DNA of 64,000 bases from Hydrogenophaga pseudoflava (GTDB lineage Bacteria; Pseudomonadota; Gammaproteobacteria; Burkholderiales; Burkholderiaceae_C), in contig NZ_JAVHJP010000001.1 in NCBI RefSeq assembly GCF_031020795.1, positions 1 through 64,000 of the forward strand. Direction: 5' to 3'. The notes under the pieces were generated by a model that saw only the letters and a list, made by a program, of their open reading frames with translations, had not been told where the DNA came from and ran no database searches. Positions within the stretch are counted from its first letter, which is position 1. Each line of letters begins with the position of its first letter. The position numbers and the translations under genes were made by a program. Below, piece after piece: positions 20,162 through 29,500 of this stretch.

Positions 20162-21094
20162 ATGTCTTCTACCGCCCGCGCGCCGCGCTACCGCGGCATC
20201 TTTCCGGTGGTGCCCACCACCTTCACCGAATCCGGCGAGCTCGACCTGGACAGCCAGAAGCGCTGCCTCGATTTCATGATCGATGCCGGCGTCGACGGCC
20301 TGTGCATCCTGGCCAACTTCTCCGAGCAGTTCTCGCTCTCGGACGACGAGCGCGAAATCCTCACCCGCACCTGCCTGGAGCATGTGGCCGGCCGGGTGCC
20401 GGTGATCGTGACCACCACGCACTACGGCACCAGCGTCTGCGCCGCGCGCAGCAAGCGCGCACAGGACATGGGCGCGGCCATGGTGATGGTCATGCCGCCC
20501 TACCACGGCGCCACCTTTCGCGTGCCGGAGGCGCAGATCTTCGAGTTCTATGCCCGCGTGTCCGACGCCATCGGCATTCCGATCATGGTGCAGGACGCGC
20601 CCGCCAGCGGCACGGTGCTTTCGGCCCCGTTCCTCGCGCGCATGGCGCAGGAAATCGAGAACCTCGCCTACTTCAAGATCGAGGTGCCGGGCGCAGCGAA
20701 CAAGCTGCGCGAGCTGATCCGCCTGGGCGGTGACGCCATCGAAGGCCCCTGGGACGGCGAAGAGGCCATCACCCTGCTGGCCGACCTGGACGCGGGCGCC
20801 ACCGGTGCCATGACCGGCGGCGGTTTCCCGGACGGCATCCGCCCGATCATCGAGGCCCACCGCAGCGGCGATATGGACCAGGCCTTCGCGCTCTACCAGC
20901 GCTGGCTGCCGCTGATCAACCACGAGAACCGCCAGGGCGGCATCCTGACCGCCAAGGCGCTGATGAAGGAAGGCGGCGTGATCGCCTGCGAGGCGGGGCG
21001 CCACCCCTTCCCGGCCATGCACCCCGAGGTGCGGCGCGGACTGATCGACATTGCGAAGCGTCTCGACCCCCTCGTGTTGAACTGGGCCCGTTGA
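20162..21094 (+). CDS. DapA-family L-2-keto-3-deoxyarabonate dehydratase
   Basis: The 310-residue protein has the DHDPS/NAL TIM barrel. An N-terminal YRGIFPVVPTTFTESGELD is followed by ANFSEQFSLSDDER, the stretch MPPYHGATFRVPEA, and a Schiff-base lysine in AYFKIEVPG. The FSEQF substitution in place of the usual GTTGE motif is what distinguishes L-KDA dehydratases from dihydrodipicolinate synthases. The reaction yields 2-oxoglutarate semialdehyde, which the aldehyde dehydrogenase at 8446-9897 oxidises. It follows L-arabonate dehydratase by 8 bases and precedes dgoK by one base, joining the pentose and galactose branches in one operon. Confidence 0.87.
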   Translation: MSSTARAPRYRGIFPVVPTTFTESGELDLDSQKRCLDFMIDAGVDGLCILANFSEQFSLSDDEREILTRTCLEHVAGRVPVIVTTTHYGTSVCAARSKRAQDMGAAMVMVMPPYHGATFRVPEAQIFEFYARVSDAIGIPIMVQDAPASGTVLSAPFLARMAQEIENLAYFKIEVPGAANKLRELIRLGGDAIEGPWDGEEAITLLADLDAGATGAMTGGGFPDGIRPIIEAHRSGDMDQAFALYQRWLPLINHENRQGGILTAKALMKEGGVIACEAGRHPFPAMHPEVRRGLIDIAKRLDPLVLNWAR

Positions 21095-21095
21095 C

Positions 21096-22094
21096 ATGCA
21101 CGCCGCGCTGGCCGTCCCCCCCAAGCTGATCGCCCTGGACTGGGGCACCAGTTCGCTGCGCGCCTATGCCCTGGGCCCGGGCGGCCAGGTGCTGGCCAAC
21201 CGCCGCAGCGAACACGGCGTGATGAACCTGCCCGCCAGGCCGAACATTCACACGCCCGCCGAGGCCTTCGAAGCGGCGCTGCAGGCACTGTGCGGCGACT
21301 GGCTCGCGGCCCATGCGGACACCCCCCTGGTCGCCTGCGGCATGGTGGGCAGCGCCCAGGGCTGGCGCGAGGCGCGCTACCAGCCCCTGCCGGCCCGTGC
21401 CAGCGAACTGGCCACCTCGATGACCGTGATCGCGCGCCCCGGCGGCGAGCCCCTGCACGTGGTGCCCGGCCTGCTGCAGGCCGGCGAACTGCCCAATGTG
21501 ATGCGCGGCGAAGAGACCCAGATCGCCGGCGTGCTGCAGAGCCTGGCCGACGAGGAGCGCACGCCGCCGCGGGTGCTCGTGGGCCTGCCGGGCACCCACA
21601 CCAAGTGGGCCTGGGTCGAGGACGGCGCCGTCGTGCGCTTCGAGACCTTCATGACCGGCGAGGTCTACGCCGCGCTGTCGCAACACACCATCCTGGGCCG
21701 AACCATGGTGGCGGGCTCCCCGCACGACGAACCCGCCTTCGCGCGCGGCCTGCGCGTGGCGCGCTCGCCGCTGGGTGCGCTGGGCGTGCTCTCCACCGTG
21801 TTCAGCGTGCGCACGCTGGGTCTCACCGGCCAGCTGACCGGCAGCGCCCAGCCCGACTACCTCTCGGGCCTGCTCATCGGGCACGAGGTGGCGGCGCTGG
21901 CGCCCGGGCTGCGGGACGGCATCCCGGTGGTGCTGTGCGGCGAGCCGATGCTGTGCGTGCGCTACGCGACGGCCCTGGAAGCGCAGGGTCTGGCGGAACC
22001 CGAGATCCGATCCGGCGTCACACCGCTGGGCCTGTGGCGCATCGCGCAATCCGCCGGCCTGGCCGCCCCCTCCCCTGTCCGCCGTTGCGCATGA
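21096..22094 (+). CDS. dgoK: 2-dehydro-3-deoxygalactonokinase
   Basis: The 332-residue protein is a DgoK-type sugar-acid kinase with LIALDWGTSSLRAYAL near the N-terminus (phosphate-binding loop of the actin-like ATPase fold). It also has the DgoK hallmarks ACGMVGSAQGWREA, GEETQIAGVL and LPGTHTKWAWVEDG. It phosphorylates 2-keto-3-deoxy-D-galactonate at C6 in the De Ley-Doudoroff route. The stop overlaps the start of dgoA by 4 bases (22091-22094), so the kinase and aldolase are translationally coupled. Confidence 0.92.
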   Translation: MHAALAVPPKLIALDWGTSSLRAYALGPGGQVLANRRSEHGVMNLPARPNIHTPAEAFEAALQALCGDWLAAHADTPLVACGMVGSAQGWREARYQPLPARASELATSMTVIARPGGEPLHVVPGLLQAGELPNVMRGEETQIAGVLQSLADEERTPPRVLVGLPGTHTKWAWVEDGAVVRFETFMTGEVYAALSQHTILGRTMVAGSPHDEPAFARGLRVARSPLGALGVLSTVFSVRTLGLTGQLTGSAQPDYLSGLLIGHEVAALAPGLRDGIPVVLCGEPMLCVRYATALEAQGLAEPEIRSGVTPLGLWRIAQSAGLAAPSPVRRCA

Positions 22095-22735
22095 ACCTCT
22101 CTTCCCTGTTCCACGACACGCTGTCCACACACGGCCTGATCGCCATCCTGCGGGGGCTGCGACCCGAGGAAGCGTGTGGCATCGGCCGGGCCCTGCACGG
22201 CGCCGGCATCCGCCTGATCGAGGTGCCGCTGAACTCGCCCGAACCGCTGCAGAGCATCCGCATCCTGCGCGACGCGCTGCCCGGCGACACCCTGGTGGGC
22301 GCCGGCACGGTGCTGCAGCCCGAGGCCTGCGCGCAGATCGCCGCGGCCGGCGGCCAGCTGGTCGTCATGCCGCACAGCGACCCGGCGGTGATCCGCGCGG
22401 CCAAGGCCCTGGGCCTGGCCTGCGCGCCCGGGGTCGCGACACCGACCGAAGCCTTTGCCGCGCTCGCCGCGGGCGCCGACGTGCTCAAGATGTTCCCGGC
22501 CGAAACCCTCGGCCCCACGGGCCTGAAGGCCTGGCGCGCGGTGCTCACGCCGCCGGTGGCCATCGTGCCGGTCGGCGGCGTCGCGCCCGACACCCTGGCC
22601 CCCTACCTTGCGGCCGGCGCGTCCGGCTTCGGCCTGGGCAGCGCGCTCTACAGGGCCGGCGACGACGCCGCCACCGTGGCGCAGCGGGCCACCGCCTTCG
22701 TCCAGGCCTGGCAGCAGGCCCGCGCCGCCGCCTGA
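22091..22735 (+). CDS. dgoA: 2-dehydro-3-deoxy-6-phosphogalactonate aldolase
   Basis: This 214-residue class I aldolase belongs to the KDPG/KHG family. It has LIAILRGLRPEEACGIGRAL, the catalytic Glu in IRLIEVPLNSP, GAGTVLQPE, and the Schiff-base Lys in VLKMFPAE. The strand-eight GGVAP and the ILRG-plus-LNSP pattern separate DgoA from Eda (the Eda paralogue is at 59379-60017 in this window). It cleaves KDPGal to pyruvate and glyceraldehyde 3-phosphate. Confidence 0.9.
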   Translation: MNLSSLFHDTLSTHGLIAILRGLRPEEACGIGRALHGAGIRLIEVPLNSPEPLQSIRILRDALPGDTLVGAGTVLQPEACAQIAAAGGQLVVMPHSDPAVIRAAKALGLACAPGVATPTEAFAALAAGADVLKMFPAETLGPTGLKAWRAVLTPPVAIVPVGGVAPDTLAPYLAAGASGFGLGSALYRAGDDAATVAQRATAFVQAWQQARAAA

Positions 22736-22750
22736 TTCCGCACATCCCCC

Positions 22751-23899
22751 ATGAAAATCACCCGCCTGACCACCTTCATCGTTCCACCGCGCTGGTGCTT
22801 CCTCAAGATCGAGACCGACGAGGGCATCGTCGGCTGGGGCGAGCCGGTGCTCGAAGGCCGCGCCCACACCGTGGCCGCCATGGTCGATGAACTGGCCGAT
22901 TACCTGATTGGCAAGGACCCGCGCCAGATCGAGGACCACTGGACCGTGATGTACCGCGCCGGCTTCTACCGCGGCGGCGGCATCCACATGAGCGCACTGG
23001 CCGGCATCGACCAGGCGCTGTGGGACATCAAGGGCAAGGCCCTGGGCGTGAGCGTCTCGGACCTGCTGGGCGGCCAGGTGCGTGATCGCATCCGCGTCTA
23101 CAGCTGGATCGGCGGCGACCGGCCCGGCGACACCGCCGCCGCCGCCCAGGCCGCCGTGGCACGAGGCTTCACCGCCGTCAAGATGAACGGCACCGAAGAG
23201 CTGCAGTTCATCGACAGCCACGACAAGGTGGAGCGCTGCCTGGCCAACGTGGCCGCGGTGCGCGACGCCGTGGGTCCGAACGTCGGCATCGGCGTGGACT
23301 TTCACGGCCGGGTGCACAAACCCATGGCCAAGGTGCTGCTGCGCGAACTGGCGCCCTACAACCTGATGTTTGTCGAGGAGCCGGTGCTAAGCGAACACCA
23401 CGAGGCGCTCAGGGAGCTGGCCCATGTGGCGACCATGCCCATCGCGCTGGGCGAGCGGCTGTACTCGCGCTGGGACTTCAAGCGCATCCTGGCCGAAGGC
23501 TACGTGGACATCGTGCAGCCCGACCCGTCACACGCCGGTGGCATCACCGAGACGCGCAAGATCGCGGCCATGGCCGAGGCCCACGACGTGGCGCTGGCCC
23601 TGCACTGCCCGCTGGGCCCCATCGCGCTGGCGGCCAACCTGCAGATCGACGCGGGCTGCTACAACGCCTTCATCCAGGAGCAGAGCCTGGGCATCCACTA
23701 CAACGCCGCCAACGACCTGCTGGACTACGTGAGCAATCCCGAGGTGTTCGCCTACGAGGACGGCATGGTGACCATCCCCACCGGGCCGGGGCTGGGCATC
23801 GAGGTCAACGAAGCCTATGTGCGCGAGCGCGCGGCCGAAGGCCACCGCTGGCGCAACCCGGTCTGGCGCCACCAGGACGGCAGCTTCGCGGAGTGGTGA
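22751..23899 (+). CDS. dgoD: D-galactonate dehydratase
   Basis: The 382-residue enolase-superfamily enzyme is close to the textbook DgoD. It has [20 protein letters not shown] at the N-terminus, [20 protein letters not shown], an Asp ligand in [16 protein letters not shown] with a nearby catalytic His, [23 protein letters not shown], and the second His in [14 protein letters not shown]. It dehydrates D-galactonate to 2-keto-3-deoxygalactonate for DgoK. It is the last gene of the plus-strand operon. The convergent lipoprotein gene ends 22 bases away. Confidence 0.93.
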   Translation: MKITRLTTFIVPPRWCFLKIETDEGIVGWGEPVLEGRAHTVAAMVDELADYLIGKDPRQIEDHWTVMYRAGFYRGGGIHMSALAGIDQALWDIKGKALGVSVSDLLGGQVRDRIRVYSWIGGDRPGDTAAAAQAAVARGFTAVKMNGTEELQFIDSHDKVERCLANVAAVRDAVGPNVGIGVDFHGRVHKPMAKVLLRELAPYNLMFVEEPVLSEHHEALRELAHVATMPIALGERLYSRWDFKRILAEGYVDIVQPDPSHAGGITETRKIAAMAEAHDVALALHCPLGPIALAANLQIDAGCYNAFIQEQSLGIHYNAANDLLDYVSNPEVFAYEDGMVTIPTGPGLGIEVNEAYVRERAAEGHRWRNPVWRHQDGSFAEW

Positions 23900-23921
23900 G
23901 AGGCCCGAAACGGACCGGTAC

Positions 23922-24572
23922 TCAAGGAGCCAGCAGCTGGATGCGCCGCTGGATGCGCGCCACCTCGTCGGCGGCGCCCGCGGCCTGGGCCTGGCGCAGT
24001 TGCACGCCCAGCCAGGCCAGCAGCGGGCGGCGCCAGCCGCGCTGCGAGGCGGTCTCCACCGCGTCCGCCACCACCGCCGGTGACGCGACCCCACGCCGCA
24101 GCAGCACCCCGGCGGCGATCAGGCGCGACAGCGGGTCCTCGATGCCACCCAGGCTGGCCGGCGTGGCGCCCACCAGCGCGCGGTGCGCAGGAGGCAGCAG
24201 CGCCGCATCGGCCGCCGTCGCCTGCCCGGTCAGGTAGCGCGCATAGGCCTGCTCGGCCGGTGCCGCGTCGGGTGCCAGCGCCTCATAGCCCGTGCAAGGC
24301 TCGAACACCAGCGCCGCCACGCGGGAGGCGCAGCGCATGAGTTCCAGCCGTGCCAGCAGCGCCGGCTGCGCGGTGCGCGCCACCTCGCCGCGTGCCCGCA
24401 GAAACTCCACCTCTTCCACCTTGCTGTTGCCACTGAGCCAGGCCTCGGCCGCGCGCTCGGCGCTGCTTTTGGCGTTCATCTGCCAGTCGGGCGGCGGGGG
24501 CGTGCTGCTGCAGGCCGCGAGCAGCGCAGCGAAAGAGGCCACCAACGAGAAGCGGCGCAGCATGTTCTTCAT
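23922..24572 (-). CDS. Putative lipoprotein of an Mla-like operon
   Basis: The 216-residue protein has a lipoprotein signal (RFSLVASFAALLAACSST, lipobox cysteine about residue 21). The mature part is Ala-rich, mostly helical, and matches no family I can name with confidence. Its start overlaps the MCE gene stop by 4 bases, so it is translationally coupled as the third gene of the operon. In many Mla-like systems this position is held by an outer-membrane-facing lipoprotein (PqiC/DUF330 type), but I do not see that family's motifs clearly. The product is probably anchored in the outer membrane. Confidence 0.7.
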   Translation of the reverse strand: MKNMLRRFSLVASFAALLAACSSTPPPPDWQMNAKSSAERAAEAWLSGNSKVEEVEFLRARGEVARTAQPALLARLELMRCASRVAALVFEPCTGYEALAPDAAPAEQAYARYLTGQATAADAALLPPAHRALVGATPASLGGIEDPLSRLIAAGVLLRRGVASPAVVADAVETASQRGWRRPLLAWLGVQLRQAQAAGAADEVARIQRRIQLLAP

Positions 24573-25606
24573 TTCAGTTCGATCTCGGCATCGCGCTTGA
24601 GCGGCCACAGGCGGTTGACCTCGTTGATCAGCGACTCGACCTTGCGCAGGCTGGCGTCGACCTCGGCGCGCAGCAGGTGCAGGTCGGTGGTGGCCTCGCG
24701 GGTGTTGGCGGTGATGGCCTGGGCGTCGACCAGCAGCCGGTCCACCTTCTGCAGGCTGGTGCGGGCCTCCGCCAGCAGGCCGTCAAGCTGCTTCACCGTG
24801 CCGCGCGCGTCCTGCACCAGCCCACCCTGCGCGGTGCCACCCGGCCCGGCGCCCTGGCCGAACACCTGCTTGTCGGCGTTGGCCACCAGGCTGTCCAGCC
24901 GGCCGGTGAGCTGGTCAACCCGGGCCAGCAGCGTGTTGGCACGGTCGATGGCTTCGACCACCTTTTTCGCATCGGCCTCGTTGCCGAACAGCGCACCCAT
25001 CGCTCCGTGAGGTCCATTGAGCTTCGCCGCCGTGCCCTGCAGATGCACCAGGCTTTGCGGCAGCGGCGCGTCGGCCGCGGTGAGCGCGTTGAGGTTGCCC
25101 ACCAGTTCCTTGACCGAGGCCACGATGCCGGGGATCTCGGCCGCCGCATCGCCGCTGAGCACCTGGCGCATCGCCCCGTCCTCCAGCGGCGGATCGGTCA
25201 GCACACCGCTGAAGGCCTTGATCTTGGTGCCACCCACCAGCGCTTTTTCCATGGTGAAGATGCTGGAGCTGCGCAGCCACTTCGCGTCCTTCACCGGCAC
25301 GTCCACCAGGATCTGCACATTGCCGTCCTCGGCCAGCTCGATGCGCCCGACGCGGCCGATGGCAAAACCGGCGAAGGTGATGTTCATGCCCACCGACACG
25401 CCCTCCGAATCGGGCGCCACCAGCACCAGCCGCTGGGTGCGCTCGAAGACGCCGCGCGCGTAGGCCACGTACAGCGCCGAGCCCACCACCAGCAGCAGCA
25501 GGAAGACCAGCAGCAGCGCCGCCTTCAACTCCAGGTTCTTCACCGGCGGCGGTGCAGGGTCCAGCGGCGGGGGTTGGTCGGAGGGGGTCATCGGGGGACG
25601 GTCCAT
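24569..25606 (-). CDS. MCE-family (MlaD-like) lipid transport protein
   Basis: The 345-residue protein has a short proline-rich cytosolic N-terminus, one membrane helix (ALLLVFLLLLVVGSALYVAY, about residues 29-48), then a single MCE domain (about 55-130, with SEGVSVGMNITFAGFAIGRV and GTKIKAFSGVL). A long helical, coiled-coil-like tail to the end carries repeated LLAEARTSLQKVDRLLVDAQ-type heptads. It forms the periplasmic lipid-binding ring of an Mla-like phospholipid transporter. It lies three bases after the MlaE-like gene and overlaps the lipoprotein gene by 4 bases. Confidence 0.87.
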   Translation of the reverse strand: MDRPPMTPSDQPPPLDPAPPPVKNLELKAALLLVFLLLLVVGSALYVAYARGVFERTQRLVLVAPDSEGVSVGMNITFAGFAIGRVGRIELAEDGNVQILVDVPVKDAKWLRSSSIFTMEKALVGGTKIKAFSGVLTDPPLEDGAMRQVLSGDAAAEIPGIVASVKELVGNLNALTAADAPLPQSLVHLQGTAAKLNGPHGAMGALFGNEADAKKVVEAIDRANTLLARVDQLTGRLDSLVANADKQVFGQGAGPGGTAQGGLVQDARGTVKQLDGLLAEARTSLQKVDRLLVDAQAITANTREATTDLHLLRAEVDASLRKVESLINEVNRLWPLKRDAEIELK

Positions 25607-25609
25607 GGA

Positions 25610-26428
25610 TCAGTAGTAGTTGCCCAGCAGCGAGGTCACCTCCACCAGCAGCAGCACCGAGAGCAGGCGCGCGAACTCGGAGATGTCGCTCAGGCGGCCG
25701 AAACCGCCCGCCTCGTCGCGCCGCGCGCTGGCGGCCAGCGGCACGATGGCCACGGACAGGCTGAAAAACAGGGTCTTGAGGCTGAAGATGAGCACCACGG
25801 CCGGCGTGAACACCTGACCGACCGCGAGGGTGTAGGCCGGCAGCGCCCAGTGCGAGAAGCCGTAGACATTGAAATAGGTGAGCACCAGCGCGATCACGCT
25901 GCTCACCGCCGCCAGCAGCAGCACCGAGAAGACGCCCGCCAGCGCGCGCGGCAGCAGCTCGTTGCGCAGCAGGGCCTGGTGCTCGTGCTGCACGCCGCTG
26001 CGGTGCTGCTGCGAGAGCCGCTTGCGGATGCGTTGCCCCTCGGGCATGGTGTGGCGCAGCGCCACGAACATCGCCGCATACAGCGGGATGATCTCCAGCA
26101 CCAGGGTGCGCACCAGCACCTCCAGCGCGTACTGCGACAGGCCGTAGCTGTATGCGGTCGCGACCACGATGCGGATCAGCACCAGGCTGAGCAGCGCCGA
26201 CAGTGTGAGGAAGCCGGGCATCAGCGGTGTCGAGGCGCGGTAGATCTGCTGCAGCACCGCGCTGCGCTGCGCACCCTGCGCGTAGCTCGACGGCGCCAAG
26301 GCCAGCACCAGCACCTGCGCACCCAGCAGCAGCACGTGCCACCACGCCGCCCAAGAGGCCCGGATGCGACGGCCCCAGGCGCCGAGCGAGCGGTCCAGGA
26401 CGGGGGGAACGAGCGGTGAGCCGGGCAT
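25610..26428 (-). CDS. MlaE-family ABC permease
   Basis: The 272-residue membrane protein has an N-terminal hydrophobic segment, then the MlaE core with IVVATAYSYGLSQYALEVLV, RTLVLEIIPLYAAMFVALRHT, and a C-terminal pair of helices (about residues 200-265). It is the membrane component of an MCE lipid transporter. The ATG at 26428 was chosen as the first start before the conserved region. It is the first gene of a three-gene minus-strand operon. No MlaF-type ATPase is present between it and the MCE gene (3-base gap) or upstream, where the RHS gene begins on the other strand. Confidence 0.83.
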   Translation of the reverse strand: MPGSPLVPPVLDRSLGAWGRRIRASWAAWWHVLLLGAQVLVLALAPSSYAQGAQRSAVLQQIYRASTPLMPGFLTLSALLSLVLIRIVVATAYSYGLSQYALEVLVRTLVLEIIPLYAAMFVALRHTMPEGQRIRKRLSQQHRSGVQHEHQALLRNELLPRALAGVFSVLLLAAVSSVIALVLTYFNVYGFSHWALPAYTLAVGQVFTPAVVLIFSLKTLFFSLSVAIVPLAASARRDEAGGFGRLSDISEFARLLSVLLLVEVTSLLGNYY

Positions 26429-26536
26429 GCGAAGGATGATAGCCCGCGACACCCCGGAGACAGACTTGGGGCGCGGGTTGCAATCGGAAACATCTGTACG
26501 ATCTCGCCCCAAGACAAACGCCCCCAGGGAGGACAC

Positions 26537-29500
26537 ATGAAGGCTTTGAAGTCGTTCAGGCAGTTTCTTTTGTTCGTAGGCATCTGCCTTGGCCATTGGC
26601 CTGCTTTTGCGGACGACCCTTATGCCTGCGAGATCGTCGAATGGCAAATGGCACCCGCTGGCACTGGATACATGAACTCCGTGACACGAGGTAGTTCGCC
26701 GGGCGAGTTGTGCGCGCAAGTGGCCTACGAGTACACAACGCAGAACTGTCAGGCGAATGGCACATCCACCGTCACGTATTGGGGCAAGCTTGTACCGGTG
26801 AGCGGGACCGATTTCTTCAAGTGCGAACAATGGGAACGCCGCCAGGAATGCCAGTCCGGAGGAATGATGGAGAGCGTGGCTGTCACATACAGCATCGCCC
26901 CCACCAAGAAGTGTGGGTACGCCATCGTTCCACCAGATCCACCTTGCGAAGGCAGTAGCTGCCAGTGCCAGAAACCACCCCAAGACGGCTCCGGCATGGG
27001 CAATCCCATCATGCCGGCCACTGCAGAAAAGCTGCGCCAAGAGCAAGACATGGAGCTGCCGGGGCCGCACAGCATTCCGCTCGTTCGCACCTACCGCAGC
27101 AGCCGAGTCGGCGCCAGCACCGCCGCTCTCAGGAGCCTCGACAGCGTCATGGTCTCCTCCAGCAGCACCGGCAGCGGTGGCTCATCTGGCATGTCCGCCT
27201 CCATGGCCTATGCCGAACCTGGTCACTCCATCATCGGCAAAGGCTGGTCCATCAACCTATCGTCAATTTTGTACTTCTACCCATCCGTGTACGCAGGAAC
27301 TGTTCGCCCTTACTGGTTGGGCTGGTCCAGCGTCCGGCTGGGTGACGGAAAGTACCGTGTCTTTGCCCCCAGCAGCAGCAGCGCCGACGGCTGGACACCG
27401 CTGGGCGGGCACAAGGACCGGCTGTACCCCTTGACCCCGGGTCCCACCACCCAAACCAGCCTGTTCGCCTACCAACCGGCGGACTCCGACGACAAATATG
27501 TCTTTGCATTCGCACCGGCCGAAGAAATCACTCCCGGCGTCGGTTACACCGCCTACCTGCAACAGATACAGCACCGCAACGGCTGGGTCACCAGCTTCGA
27601 GGTGGACCCCAACAGTCCGCCCAAGGAGCCGCGCCCCATCAAGGTGACGAACCACTTCGGGCATGCCTTCAGTTTTGCCTACTCATCGACCGGCGAACTG
27701 GCCTCGGTCACGCAGTTGTCCCCCTCCGGTCAAGTGGTGGGTGTGACAACCTACCAGTACGAAGCCGACAACCGCCTCGGCACCATCACCTTGCCCGACG
27801 GAACGGTCCAGCAGCTTCACCACGAAGACAGCAACAACCCCTTGTGGCTCACCGGCTACAGCAAGAACGGGCAACGCATTGACACCTACCGATACGACGA
27901 GCGGGCCAGAGCGGTGGAAACCACCAGAGCCAACGGCGCCGATCGGTTCCTGATGGACTACAGCGCCAGCACGCTCACAGCGCAGACCGGCGCCTACAAC
28001 TCGGTCAACGTGATCGACCCACTGGGCACCGTGCGCAACTACGGCTATCGGATCGCAGGCAAACAATTGGTGGTCAGCGCCGCCAGCCACCCGCCCATGG
28101 ACCCGGAAGCGCCTGCAGTGAAAAACCGTGGTGCCAGCGGCGACGGGCTGATCACCAGCGAAACCACCTTCAGGAATTCGAGCACCTCGTGGGGCTACGA
28201 CTACACCCGCCGGCTCCCGACCAGCATCTCTGAAGGCAGCCAGACCCGCACCCGAGCCATCGCTTGGCACCCGACCTTCCGTCTGCCCACCCAGATCGAT
28301 GAAACCGGGGGCAAGCGCACCACGTTCGCCTACGACGACAAGGGCAATCTGCTGCAAAAGACCGTCACCGCCACCACCGGCACGCCGGTCAATGAAGTCT
28401 GGTCCTGGACCTACAACGCCCAAGGGCTGATGGCGACTGAGACCGACCCGCGTGGCTCGGTCACCACCTTTGCCTACAACAGCCATGGGCAGCTGGTGCG
28501 CAAGACCAACGCGCTGGGCCAGGTCACCACCTACGAGTACAGCCCGGCAGGGCTGGTGTCGCAGATCAACGAACCCGATGGCCTGGTCCGGCGCATGACC
28601 TACACGCCGCGCGGCTGGCTGGCCACGTCCACGCTCTCGGCTGGTGGTGTGCACCTGGCCACGGCCTACACCTACACGGTCGACGGCCAGATCAGGAGTG
28701 CGGCGCTGCCCAACGGGCACACCATCACCTACCACTACGACGCCGCGCTGCGCAACACCGGCTGGAGCGACAACCGCGGCCAGAGCGCCACCTACACGCT
28801 GGACCCTGCCGGCAACGCTACCGAAGAGCAGGTGCGCAACAGCGGCGGGGCGCTGGCCCTGCAGATCCGCCGCACCATCAGCGCGCTCAACCGTGTGCAG
28901 AGCGAGACCTGGGGTTCCGGCGTCACCGAGACCTACACCCAGGACGCCAATGGCCGACTGGCCTCGGTCACCGACGCGCTGAGCAAGACCACCACTTATG
29001 GCCGCGACGGTCTGGACCGCATCAACCGTGTCACCGATGCCACCAGCCGCGCTGCCACCATCACCTACAACGCGCAGGATGCGGTCACCCAGGTGGTGGA
29101 CTTCAAATACATCATCACCAACTACACCCGGGATGTGCAGGGCAACGCCCGCACCGAAGCCACGGCCGACGCCGGCACCACCGCGACCACCGTCGACGCC
29201 CTGGGCCTACCCAGCCGCATAGTGGACGCCATGGGCCGCGCCAGCGCCATCACCCGCGACGCCCTGGGCCGCCCCACGCTGATCACCCACACCGCCAGCG
29301 GCGGCAAGACCCTGACCACCGCGCTGCGCTACGACCTCGCAGGCACCGCCTGCGACGCCCCGGGCCACCCCAGCGCCGCCATCGGCCGCCTGTGCGAGAT
29401 GGTCGACCAGCAGGACGGCCCCAGCGGTCTGTTCACCCTGGCCACCACGCAGTACCAGTGGGATTCCTTCGGCCGCCTGACGCGCCAGACCCAGTCGCTC

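Noticed and set aside
28300..29300. Tandem direct repeats or a CRISPR-like array
   Set aside because: The similarity is protein-level YD repeats of the RHS protein, with no constant repeat-spacer units.
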